A stretch of 64,000 nucleotides of DNA. Source: Atherinomorus stipes (lineage: Eukaryota > Chordata > Actinopteri > Atheriniformes > Atherinidae). Positions 1 to 10,212 of the stretch are shown here, piece after piece. Each line of letters opens with the position of its first letter. The first letter of the stretch is position 1. A program made the translations under genes and the position numbers. Below the pieces are notes generated by a model. That model was given only the letters and a program-made list of their open reading frames with translations, was not told the DNA's origin and ran no database searches. The DNA is taken from the NCBI GenBank assembly GCA_023101725.1, contig JALJCO010010304.1, positions 558,001-622,000 of the forward strand, given 5' to 3'.

Positions 1-454
1 CACCGTAGCACTTTGTGGCGAACCTGACAGACAGACTGTTTCTATCACACACACACCTTCAAGGGTAGTGTGTGTGTGTGGTTGCAAGGAAAGGTCTGGG
101 GGTAGATGGATGATCTGAAAAGATCTTGACAGTTCAGGCCTGGTGTGTGTAGGCAAGTGTCTTCAAAGGGAGATGTCAGAGTGGCTGCGTGTGTGTGTGT
201 GTGTGTGAAAGCATATGTGTGTATGAATTGCTTGAGTATAAATCTGTCAGGTTAACTGCTCTGCTGTCTGTGGAGAGGTGAACACGAGCTGACAGACTTC
301 CTCTGACAAATACATTTTTGTCACAGCTCCGAAATACGCTAAAGGAAATATTAGAAACATTTGTACGCCATAAATGACAAATGTCCTCGTGGCCAACGTT
401 TCTTTGGAACATTTTACACCATAGCAATGTACCGTATGTTGCTAGCTCAAGAGC
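1..454. other. Unassigned DNA with CA/TG microsatellites
   Basis: No gene or known element is recognised. The stretch has an (AC)n run at about 45-56, then a (TG)n run at 68-80; the two are complementary and could pair. A second (TG)n run lies at 188-207. An open frame on the minus strand here is short and low in complexity, so I do not call it a gene. Confidence 0.6.
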
Positions 455-650
455 TTAATGGACAACTTTACTATTTTTAAACCAGGACCTTATTTCTAGG
501 AGTTTATATGTGCATTTACTCACCGGTAACATTTCTGTATCACCTTGATTCCTCTGGGTGATATTACGATGACTCGCCCTTCGCCGTGCATCCGTATAAT
601 GGCAGCCTTTCTATAAGACATTATCTGCTGCAAAACTCCTTCATTTCATC
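455..650 (+). mobile_element. Terminal fragment of a TTAA-type long-TIR DNA element (family D)
   Basis: A TTAA at 455-458 is followed by a terminus that matches, base by base with scattered differences, the reverse complement of the right end of the element at 37875-39652. Shared blocks include the stretches around 'ggaccttatttctagg' (485-500), 'catttactcaccggtaa' and 'agacattatctgc'. No second end is seen nearby, so this is a solo end. The TTAA target suggests a piggyBac/Kolobok-type mechanism. That is inference, because no transposase is visible. Confidence 0.6.
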
Positions 651-770
651 AATACCCAATAAGTGGCCCACGGGCCACATCCGGCCCACGAGAGCAAAAT
701 GTCCGGCCCGAACAGACCCAGTGAGACAATGTAATAAACTTCAAAAAGGTGAAATAATGCATGTTTGGTT
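648..770. mobile_element. hAT-type terminal fragment ('gtggcccacgggcca')
   Basis: The 'gtggcccacgggccac' start and following 'cggccc' repeats resemble the terminus of the hAT element at 39789, which carries 'ggcggcccacgggccaaa'. Only one end is seen. The assignment is by motif memory and local similarity, so it is moderate. Confidence 0.4.
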
Positions 771-900
771 CTATTTCAGTGTGTCCAACCATTACATAGG
801 CAGGGCGCCCCCCTCCCCTACCAGGCCTGGTTTACCTGGTGAACATGACAGCATCATAGCTGCTCTGTGTGTTTCTCTCAGAGTTTCTCCGCTACCTCCT

Positions 901-1237
901 GCACATTCTGATCGAGTACAAACGAGAAGCCGATTTCACATCAAAAGACTGACTAGGTGGCTTTCAATAGGAGAAGTATGTGCTGCGGAAGTAGAGGTGA
1001 ATCATTGGCGAAGTACCGCGGATAGTAGCAAAGGCAGCACGCATGCGCAGCATCCCCAACTTCCGTAAACAGGGTTGTCACCAGATGCTGCGCATGCGTA
1101 CTGCCTTTGCTACTGTCCGCGGTGCTTCGCCCATGATTCACCTGTACTTCCGCAGCACATAGTTCCCCTACTGAATGCCACCTAGTCAGTCTTTTGATGT
1201 GAAATCGGCTTCTCGTTTGTACTAAATCAGAATGTGC
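901..1237. mobile_element. Foldback (palindromic) MITE, 154-bp arms
   Basis: Arm 901-1054 and the reverse complement of 1084-1237 align without gaps over 154 bp, with about 11 mismatches counted by eye (roughly 93%). The spacer is only 29 nt (1055-1083). Because of the palindrome, nearly the same peptide (around 'STADSSKGSTHAQH') can be read on both strands, so the open frames crossing it are not genes. No transposase or clear target duplication is visible. It is best read as a non-autonomous foldback element. The arms could extrude as a cruciform. Confidence 0.85.
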
Positions 1238-1836
1238 GGGTCACAAAACATAATTTTTTTTACATAAGCATATTCACATACATACATATATGTAAACATA
1301 CAAAGATATCTATAGGTTGTATGAAAAGAAAAAGAGAAAGTCATAAAAATAATAATCATAGAAACTAATTATAATAATTATAACGATTACAGTAACTGAG
1401 GAGGAAAAGATTTTCTCCAAGGTCTTTCCAAAACTCCTTCATATATCATCAAAAAAAAAAGAAAAAGAAAAAAAAAAGAAACATTTTTTTTAATTTCATA
1501 TCCCCCCCCCCCCCCCCCCCCGCGCCGCCTTCTTTCCCTTTTCCTTTTCTTTTTTAAACAGTCGTTTTATCTGAAGGATAAAACGACTGTTTTATCCTTC
1601 AGATGACACAAAATAACACCTTTTTTTCTTTTATTTTCTTTCTTCCTTTCTTTACATGATATATACGTATATGACCTTAATCCAGCACAGCACAGAAAGG
1701 CAGCACAATCACAGCACAGGATTTACCTTCAGCACATACTGAATGACTTTAATGTGATTCCACCATGCTCTTGACATCAGTAAATCAGTATGTAGTGCAC
1801 TTCACAGTCATTTAATTCATGTTTTTAATCATTAAT
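1238..1836. other. Low-complexity stretch with overlapping hairpins and a poly-C run
   Basis: This non-coding stretch has purine-rich A tracts (1450-1495), a run of about 20 C at 1502-1521, and pyrimidine tracts. Two perfect inverted repeats overlap: 1558-1570 with 1578-1590 (13-bp arms), and 1569-1604 (16-bp arms, 4-nt loop, 1569-1584 with 1589-1604). The left part may be the 3' region of the minus-strand L1 remnant that follows, but nothing proves it. Confidence 0.55.
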
Positions 1837-2249
1837 TCAATTTTTTTCATGCTCTCTGGAACCAAGAAGTCTCATAATCATTTTCCAAGCAAATTCTTTC
1901 CAAAATAAGACTGTTGTTTTATGAATTGCGATACACATCTGTTCCCAATCATTTTCATTTATTTGGATATGTAGCTCTGTCTCCCATTTTACTTTAACAT
2001 TGGTTGCCATTTTCTCTTTTTGATTTGACAGTATTTTGATGTTTCTTATTACAATTATTTGCCACATAAACTATCAAGGGATGTAAATCATATACATTCT
2101 TTCCTAGCTTACTATTCAGATAACTTCGGACTTGAATTTCTTGGATTATTATATTGTTTGATAATTTCTTCAAAAGATTTCATTGGACCATTTTCAAACA
2201 ATTGATAAAATCTTATAAGCCCCTTTTCAGCCCAGCAATTAAAAATATT

Positions 2250-2262
2250 ATGTATTGCATTT
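2250..2262. repeat. Left 13-bp target site duplication of the Rex3-like LINE
   Basis: The 13 bases 'atgtattgcattt' at 2250-2262 recur exactly at 4558-4570, immediately after the LINE tail. They are the target duplication of the LINE insertion and define its ends. Confidence 0.92.
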
Positions 2263-4532
2263 AGTCGTGTCATCGGACTTGCGGCCCCTTATCCTGGACA
2301 CTCGGGTGAAGAGAGGGGCGGAGCTGTCCACTGATCACCACCTGGTGGTGAGTGGGCTCAGATGGTGGGGGAGGTTGCCGGTCAGACCTGGCAGGCCCAA
2401 ACGTGTCGTGAGGGTCTGCTGGGAACGTCTGGCTGAGTCCCCTGTCAGGGAGAGCTTTAACTCCCACCTCCGGGAGAGCTTCACCCATGTTCCGAGGGAG
2501 GTGGGGGACATTGAGTCGGAGTGGGCTATGTTCCGCACCTCTATTGCTGAGGCCGCTAGTCGGAGCTGTGGCCGCAAGGTTGTCGGTGCCTGTCGTGGCG
2601 GTAATCCCCGAACCCGCTGGTGGACACCAGCGGTGAGGGATGCCGTCAAGCTGAAGAAGGAGTCCTACCGGGCCTTCCTGGCCTGTGGGACTCCGGAGGC
2701 AGCTGACGGGTATCGGCGGGCCAAGCGGAGCGCGGCTCTGGCGGTCGCTGAGGCAAAAACTCGGGCATGGGAGGAGTTCGGTGAGGCCATGGAGAACGAC
2801 TTCCGGACGGCTTCGAGGCGTTTCTGGTCCACCATACGGCGACTCAGGAGGGGAAGCAGTGCACCATCGACACTGTGTACAGTGGGGATGGTGGGCTGCT
2901 GACCGCGACTCGGGACGTCGTGGGCCGGTGGAGGGAATACTTTGAAGACCTCCTCAATCCCACCAACACGTCTTCCGAGGAGGAAGCAGAGTTTGGGGAC
3001 TCAGGGGTGGACTCTCCTGTCACTGAGGCTGAGGTCGCCGAGGTGGTCAAAAAGCTCCTCGGTGGCCGGGCCCCGGGGGTAGATGAGATCCGCCCGGAGT
3101 TTCTTAAGGCTCTGAATGCTGTGGGGCTGTCTTGGTTGACGCGCCTTTGCAGCATTGCGTGGACATCGGGGGCAGTGCCTCTGGACTGGCAGACTGGGGT
3201 GGTGGTCCCCCCTTCAAAAAGGGGGATCGGAGGGTGTGTTCCAACTTCAGGGGGATCACACTTCTCAGCCTCCCTGGTAAAGTCTATTCGGGGGTACTGG
3301 AGAGGAGGATCCGTCGGATAGTCGAACCTCGGATTGAGGAGGAGCAGTGTGGTTTTCGTCCTGGTCGTGGAACAGTGGACCAGCTCTACACTCTCTTCAG
3401 GGTCCTGGAGGGGGCGTGGGAGTTCGCCCAACCAGTCTACATGTGTTTTGTGGACTTGGAGAAGGCGTTCGATCGTGTCCCCCGGGGATTCCTGTGGGGG
3501 GTGCTCCGGGAGTACGGGGTGCCGGACCCCCTTATTCGAGCTGTTCGGTCCCTGTACGACCGGTGCCAGAGCTTGGTCCGCATTTCCGGCTGTAGGTCGA
3601 ATCCATTCCCGGTGAGAGTTGGACTCCGCCAAGGCTGCCCTTTGTCACCGATCCTGTTCATAACCTTTATGGACAGGATTTCTAGGCGCAGCCGAGGTGT
3701 TGAGGGGATCCGGTTTGGTGGCCTCAGGATCGGGTCTCTGCTGTTTGCAGATGATGTGGTTCTGTTGGCGTCATCGGGCCGTGATCTCCAGCTCTTGCTA
3801 GGGCGATTTGCGGCCGAGTGTGAAGCGGCCGGGATGAGAATCAGCACCTCCAAATCCGAGACCATGGTCCTCGCCCGGAAAAGGGTGGAGTGTCCTCTCC
3901 GGGTCGGGAGTGAGGTCCTGCCCCAGGTGGAGGAGTTCAAGTATCTCGGGATCTTGTTCACGAGTGAGGGAAGGATGGAGCGGGAGGTGGACAGACGGAT
4001 CGGTGCGGCGTCTGCAGTGATGCGGACGCTGCATCGGTCCGTCGTGGTGAAGAAGGAGCTGAGCCAGAAGGCGAAGCTCTCGATTTACCGGTCCATCTAC
4101 GTTCCCACCCTCACCTATGGCCATGAGCTGTGGGTCATGACCGAAAGAACGAGATCGCGGGTACAAGCGGCCGAAATGAGTTTCCTCCGCAGGGTGGCCG
4201 GGCTCTCCCTTAGAGATAGGGTGAGGAGCTCGGTCATCCGGGAGGGACTCAGAGTAGAGCCGCTGCTCCTTCGTATAGAGAGGAGCCAGATGAGGTGGCT
4301 CGGGCATCTGATTAGGATGCCTCCTGGACGCCTTCCTGGAGAGGTGTTCCGGGCACTTCCCACCGGGACTAGACCCCGGGGTAGGCCCAGGACACGCTGG
4401 AGGGACTATATCTCCCGGCTGGCCTGGGAGCGCCTCGGGATCCCCCCGGATGAGCTGGCGGCTGTGGCCGGGGAGAGGGAAGTCTGGGCTTCCCTGCTTA
4501 GGCAGCTGCCCCCGCGACCCGACCCCGGATAA
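2263..4532 (+). pseudogene. RTE-type endonuclease/reverse transcriptase ORF, two frameshifts
   Basis: The product would nick target DNA and copy the LINE RNA. Only the end of the endonuclease is present ('STDHHLVV', near 2325-2350), then a linker. The reverse transcriptase follows: 'GRAPGVDEIRPEFLK' (about 3065-3110), motif A 'CFVDLEKAFDRV' (3442-3477), motif B 'GLRQGCPLSPILF' (about 3621-3660) and motif C 'FADDVV' (about 3745-3765). The C-terminal part has 'RWLGHLIRMPPG' and 'GRPRTRWRD', typical of RTE elements, and stops at 4530-4532. Reading needs three frames (2263-~2850, ~2855-~3210, ~3210-4532). Each switch sits at a homopolymer (G run near 2850, C run at 3207-3212) and looks like a single-base loss. 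The last 440 or so codons are intact. It is not a host gene. Confidence 0.88.
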
Positions 4533-4557
4533 GCGGAAGAAGACGACGACGACGACG
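2263..4557 (+). mobile_element. 5'-truncated RTE/Rex3-like non-LTR retrotransposon
   Basis: A 2.3-kb LINE bounded by a perfect 13-bp target duplication. It starts inside the endonuclease domain (the 'STDHHLVV' C-terminal motif is near the start), carries a reverse transcriptase, and ends just past the stop codon with 'ggataagcggaagaag' and (GAC)n. Short simple tails and very short 3' UTRs are typical of RTE-clade elements such as fish Rex3, whose tail is usually a GATG-type repeat. The clade name is from memory of these features. GC content and CpG are much higher than in the flanks, which fits recent arrival. Truncated relatives lie at 16403-17215 and 63005-63450. Confidence 0.88.
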
Positions 4558-4570
4558 ATGTATTGCATTT
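4558..4570. repeat. Right 13-bp target site duplication of the Rex3-like LINE
   Basis: This is an exact copy of 2250-2262 placed directly after the (GAC)n tail. The minus-strand L1 reading frame continues smoothly if one copy plus the LINE is removed. Confidence 0.92.
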
Positions 4571-4690
4571 GCAGTAAATTCAGGATCTCTAGAAATTTCC
4601 CTCAAATAAACCATTTCTTTGTTATTTATTTTCATACCTTTAACAATTCTTTGCCACGTCTTAATACTGTAGTGTTTCCTATACAGTAAT

Positions 4691-7600
4691 TATACTAATA
4701 GAGTTTTTAAACTCTACCAGGGACAAATATGTTGTTAGGCCTGTTTTAGAGGAACTGGAGCCCCTGAAACATTCTTAACCCCCTAAAATATCCTAGATTT
4801 AACTGATTTCATTTTTGGCTTTGTAACGAGGCCCACATGTACTTTTAATAGTTTTATCCTTGTTGGGCTGATGATGATCGTGTTCTTTCCCAGCTGTCTT
4901 GAACGCAGCACAGCTGTGAGATGCGTCTTAGGTTTGGTTTCTCTATCCTGCGGATAGAGAAGCTAAGTTAGCTAACTGTTTACTATCATGGCAGAACAAA
5001 CTCCTTCGTGTGCTCTGTTACACACACAAAGCAGGGGGAGGAGGTTCCTTCATACATTCATGGCAGGGAGCCAATCATTTTTCGTGTCACCGATATTCAT
5101 AAGGAGGACCGGGAAAGCCTGTTGTTGGACCACAAGCCACTCTTCTAGCATACAAATACAGATGGAAACAAAGCAACCAGAAGGTTTTTTTAGACAGAAA
5201 CGACACATAATGCATTCAATTATAATGGCGAACACAGCAATATTAATGAAATGACGATGGAAGTAAATTTTTAAAATGGATCAGCTGTAGGTGTTTATTC
5301 CAGCATTTATCTGAGATGCAAACTTTAAGGATATTTAACGTGACTCCACGGCATGAAACGGTTTCATTAGGACTTTAAACAAAAATGAACCTTTTTTGTC
5401 ATCAGTGGGATTTTTAATCACCATCTTTCAGTCATTTATTGATGATTATTCTGTGATGAAGTTCAGAAATGTAGCGTGCCTTCACAGCATTCAGCTGTCA
5501 CATGATGATTTGGATGATTTATTATATCATGTGCCATATAAACACTGATGCTGTTAGTGGGGGGTCTGTTACACAGTTCATGAACACAAAGATGAACATG
5601 AAGCAGAGCTGATTTTAAGGTTGTTAATGCAGTCTTGCCTCGATGGAAGATAAAAATATTAAAGTATTACATAATATACATGTTACATTTAATTAACCAT
5701 ACATGTAAGATCATACTTATTGCAAAGCCATGTACACAGGAGTTACCACTGGTAATCCCCCCCGACATGGCAGCGAGGACATTTTTTGGCCCTCGGTGCA
5801 AATTAATTGAGGACCCCTGTTCTATAATAAGACAGGAATTTATTTTCATTAAAATGTTTTTATTATGATTAAAATGCACTTTAAGCTTTTGTTGTGAAGG
5901 AGATGTGGGACCTTTTATCACCATGAAGGGTCGTTCTCCTTCAACTTCCTATTTAATTGGTGACATGACATGAATGTCACCAATTTTCTACTTTTTATAA
6001 AGCAGAGTTGTCACACTTGACCAGCCTTTCAGAGCAGTGCAACAAAACCACTCCAGCTGCAACCCTGGCAGTCTGCGGGGACGTGGCCAATCAGGAGACT
6101 TTATTTTGATAAAGCTCAGAAAACCTTAGAAAAGGGAGTTCTGCTTTCATGTCTGCGAACTTCTACAGAGCTGAGAGGTGAGTGACAAATGCAAATCACG
6201 CTTGACTGCTTTTATAATGTTTGCATGCATTATCTGCATTTCAGAACAATTCCCTATCCAATTGGGGAAAGAAATTAAAAGAAAAACATTGTGTTCCTAA
6301 GCTTACATTAATTGGAGCGGCTCACTCCATTGACCCGCTCCGAGAGTGCGACTCCTGAGTATCAGCCATGGGATACACGCTGCGTTTCTTTGCAGACTGA
6401 GCAGGTTTTAAGCTGCCTGTGTGTTCTTATTCCCCAAGTTGAACACTTGCATTCAAAGAGAAGAACAGCAGATTGCTGGCTGTTTCTCAGCACTGGGTTA
6501 AAGCCCGTATGTCTTCAGTCAAGTGCCATGGAAATCCTGTTGGGACTGAGCACATAGCTCCATTCACAGCAGCCTAATCAAGTGGTATCTGAGCTCCAAT
6601 CCTCTTATACTGCATGACTGGACCACACTTCTCATAGGCTGGATTGCAGTTGTCGTCTTGAACTCCAGAGAGAGATGAGTGGGAAGAGAGAGAGCGAGAG
6701 GGAGGGTCACCCTCCATTTCATTGTCAGCCAGTTTCTTTCTAAACCTCAGCTCTTCGGCTTGTAAATGCATTCACGCTGTTTTTTTTTTTTTTTGTTTTT
6801 TTTTTTATCATGACTTGATAAACAAAGCAAGATGAAATACAAAAAAAAAAAAATCTTAAACATTCCTTTCTAAATCTGTGGCCCCCATCTTTTTGAGGGC
6901 CTAGATTACCTTCACGTGAGGTCCAAAGGTTGTCCTGCTTCCTTGATGAGCTCTTCTCAAACCACAAAGCAGCCACAATCTTAAGAAGCAGGAATAAAGA
7001 AGTGCGCAGCTTTAGAATAAATGTCTGTCTTAACTACCGCAGCAACAACAATGCAGCTCATTTTATGCTTTTTTATCCGATGAAAATCCAGGCTTTTCAC
7101 ACTTCTTGAAAGCCAACAGAATGCCATCTTTTAAGGTTTGAGGCTCCACAAACATAAAAGATGTTAAAACACGACTCGGGTCTGGGTCGATGCTTTACTC
7201 GATTGAAAGAGGCTATTAGCATTCTTGTGGACGGGAACTATGGCTCAGACCATGTTACATCCAGATGTCGGGGCCAGCATTAGGGCTGTTAGCTCATCGG
7301 TCCGTGAGACTTTTTGCACAGATGGAAGACAATGGTCCTGGACCTAATTAGCTCCACCAGTCAAGTGTCCCTAATTTGATTGCAGGACTTGCTTTTTGGG
7401 AAAGTTTATATCTGAATGAGATGTAGGACCAATGGGGCGCATTGTGCACAAAGCAGTCCACAGTCAGATCTCACAAAAAGTCCTGCATTGTAACAATTTC
7501 GATTTTTCAAAACATTACACTGAAATGGAGAGGCAGGACGGAAAATGCAACAGAAGCTGTTCCAACTGGTGTCTTTCTGTCCTGTTTTTGAAAAGCAAAT

Positions 7601-9253
7601 ACTTATCATGTGTTTTGTGATGACATACTGGAGAGGCTTGTTTGGTATTCATGTGAAGCTGGTCTTGGCCTCCAGAAAACAAAGGGTGTTTCACTGAGAG
7701 ACAACACGCTGAAAAGGAAGCAGCTTGCACAAAAGACTGGGAGATCCATTGTATAGAATTGTGCGCTATTCTTTCTTTCTTTTTCTTTTTTATTAACACA
7801 GCAAGGTCACCAACAGAATTATGTCTATTCTCTGGGCGTTAACAGGAGGAGATTAATGCTGTGTGAAAGCACAGTAGCTTTAAAGTGCTGTGTATCTGAA
7901 CCTATTTTTATGGTGTTTCTGTCATATTAGATTAACAAGCTCACGGTTTTTTCCTTCACTGTAAGCTCTATATGTGGTAGGAATCAGAGTTGTTTGAGTC
8001 ACAGCTCTGCACGTTCAAAGGAACTGTAAAATCTGAATTCCAACAAAGCTGAAAGAGAAATATCCTGCCTCTTCAATCTGGTTCTGTTTACTTACAATGT
8101 AAACTTAGATTTGGCCTTATAGCAGCTTATGTGGGGCAGAGATAGCTAACCAGAGATACTTTTCGATTGACTTGAATGAGTGATTTCTCTGAAAGTATGA
8201 CTTACCTTTCTTCTACTTTGATAAAAATAAAAGTCCAGATGATTGCATTTTTCAAGTAGCCGTCAAGGATAACAGTTTGGGAGAATGGAGCAGCCAAAAC
8301 CATGTAGACTCTACTAGCCAACAAGTGTCAAACTAAGACAGAAATTTCTGCACATGGTTACTGATTCATCATCGCCTTTGATTTACCAAAGAGTCACGCA
8401 GCTGATCGGGGTCTAATTTCTTTAATCACGGGATAATTTGAATTTCTTTATTTTGTTTTTTCCTTTAGTCTTTTAATCATGGCTGGCATGGCAACTAAAC
8501 GTAGATAAATTGCATTGTGCTGTTTCTTAATTATAAAAAGAAAAAAAAAAAACACAAATAATCAACGAAAATAAAACTTGCTGTTTAGTTGTTCCTTTAA
8601 GACTCATTAAGCGGATCTACAGTAACTTAAACTTGTAAAGATAATCATGATTAAATTTTCAGTAGCTACAACATGTGTAAATCTAAAAGACTGACCACTT
8701 ACTTTTAGACAAGACAGTCATAAGTTTTCTAATTATGTCATCATGGGATGCACAGCTGTTCATATAGCATTTCAAACCCCACCTTAAAGTGCTGATGACA
8801 CGACCAAGCAACTTTGCCATACAACAACACACCAAGACAAAATAAGTAGCTCTGTGCAGTCAGACGTTAATCAGACGTGCATTTATGTAAATATCCGATG
8901 TTAAAGAGGCACGGCTAAGCACTAATAGCTTTACACTTGGGAACATAGTCTCCCTGACGTGACGTCAGCGAGGTAAGGAGTTGCGGTCAGCTCATTGGTT
9001 TACATGTATAATCAAAGCTGTGGAAACCATGACAGATGCTCCAGAACAGCTGGACTGGAACTGCTTTTTGTGGTGGAATCATCAGTCAGTTCAGAAGAGT
9101 GATGATGATGCTGAGGAATTTGGGGAAGTCACATTTTACAAGCTAGAACCAGTGTAGAACTGTAGTTAGCTGCCTACAGTCTGTCTCCAACCCTCAAGTC
9201 CACTCGGTTCAGCTAAGCCAACGATGCTGACACACCGAGCAGACCAACAACTG
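4691..9253. other. Unassigned intergenic or intronic DNA
   Basis: No gene, complete element or RNA is recognised in these 4.5 kb. Small structures are visible: a hairpin with 12-bp arms at 5955-5966 and 5974-5985 ('aattggtgacat' and its complement), and T- and A-rich runs at 6781-6807 and 6840-6855. Open frames are short (under 95 codons), start without convincing context and show no domain I recognise. Confidence 0.55.
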
Positions 9254-9422
9254 TTAAAGGTGCCATGACATCAAATTTCACTTTTCTGGGGTTTTGGGGG
9301 TATAATATGATCTATTGTGCACTGATGAAGCCATGTGAATGTCCAGAGTGAGAATCAAAGTTCCTGTTTATGGTCTGTCAGCTTTGTCTCTCTGCTCAGA
9401 AACGGTTGAATCAGACAGCAGG

Positions 9423-9475
9423 CTATCATTCTACGTAGTTCTATCATTCTACGTAGTTCTATCATTCTACGTAAT
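9423..9475. repeat. 18-bp minisatellite, about 2.8 copies
   Basis: The unit 'ctatcattctacgtagtt' starts at 9423, 9441 and 9459; the last copy is incomplete. The two relatives of the host element at 22.3 kb and 47.98 kb show only one 'atcattcta' at the same place, so the expansion is private to this copy. Confidence 0.85.
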
Positions 9476-9512
9476 TTAATTGCTCCAATAAGAGCACACT
9501 ATCAAGTAAACA

Positions 9513-9538
9513 GCCCCCCCCCCCCCCCCCCCCCCCCC
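9513..9538. repeat. Poly-C run
   Basis: About 26 consecutive C bases lie inside the TTAA element, next to a C-rich segment. The exact length is likely unreliable in any assembly. Confidence 0.85.
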
Positions 9539-10212
9539 TCTCTCCTAACGGACGGTGCGTCCGCCTCCCCCCTCCCCTCCCTGTCTGATTCAGCTTCGTG
9601 TATGGAACTAGTAGTAACTTCTGTGCAGTCAGGTCTGGGTTTTCAAACAAATGGATTTAAAAGAAAACTTCTGCAAGTTTATTTATTTTCTAAATGCTGT
9701 CTTGTCTGATAAACGTAGCTCACTATCTGAACTGCCCATGTTGCTAGCAGTTAGCCTTTAGCAAACTCCGACCGCAGCTTGACCTAGATTCTCCAAATAA
9801 GGTCATAGCCAAATAAGGTGTAGCCAATCAAAATGAAGTCAACGTGGTCTCCGGGTAAAGCTCCATATCATCACCGGACCCAACTGTATGACTGAGGAAG
9901 TGAGGTCTGGCGTTTCAAAACAATACTCCGCTGTAAAAAATGCAGTTTTTTTCTTTGGAGTATTACATATGCAGTAATGCCAACAACATAAACTAGTTTT
10001 TACTGCTATGTCATCACTCCTTTAAGGAGCTGCACCAGTTTGACATAGACTCAGGCGTGACGGAGGAGAGGCACTCGTTCCCTGCGTCAGCTCTTGGTTA
10101 ACCGGCTAACGAGTTAGCTCGCAAGCCAGCCGCAGAAAATACAGTAATTAGTCTTTAAAAATGAGTAGATAACAACTTACATGGTTCCAGTCAAGTTTTA
10201 AGTAGTTCCCAT

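Larger units (their letters stand above)
1837..4690 (-). pseudogene. L1-type LINE ORF2 C-terminal remnant, interrupted
   Basis: This is the decayed 3' part of an L1-superfamily (Tx1/Swimmer-like) retrotransposon ORF2, read on the minus strand. It is split by the LINE at 2263-4557. Upstream coding (4690 down to 4571) reads around 'KTWQRIVKGMKINNKEMVY' and stays in frame, through one copy of the target duplication, into 'IFNCWAEKGLIRFYQLFEN' (2250 down to about 2110). A frame break follows. Then a frame at 2067-1837 contains 'KWETELHIQINENDWEQM', the kind of W/E-rich segment found C-terminal to the L1 reverse transcriptase. The catalytic domains are absent. Stops at both ends show it was dead before the second LINE landed. 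Family assignment is from remembered L1 C-terminal patterns. Confidence 0.7.
9258..10021. mobile_element. TTAA-flanked non-autonomous DNA element (family B), 764 bp
   Basis: TTAA occurs at 9254-9257 and 10022-10025. The inner termini are related inverted repeats: 'aggtgccatgacatc' on the left, and 'aggagtgatgacata' as the reverse complement of the right. No transposase is seen. Inside are an 18-bp unit repeated almost three times ('ctatcattctacgtagtt', from 9423) and a C run at about 9513-9538. Partial relatives lie at 22180-22455 (inverted) and 47851-48260. A piggyBac/Kolobok-type target is inferred from TTAA. Confidence 0.75.

Noticed and set aside
586..1068. 160-codon plus-strand open frame
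   Set aside because: It runs through a TTAA-element end, a hAT fragment and half of the foldback. A near-identical peptide is read from the opposite strand because of the palindrome. No domain is recognised.
3798..4568. 256-codon minus-strand frame, and a similar one at 2844-3632
   Set aside because: These are antisense shadows of the GC-rich LINE reverse transcriptase; the plus strand carries all the catalytic motifs.
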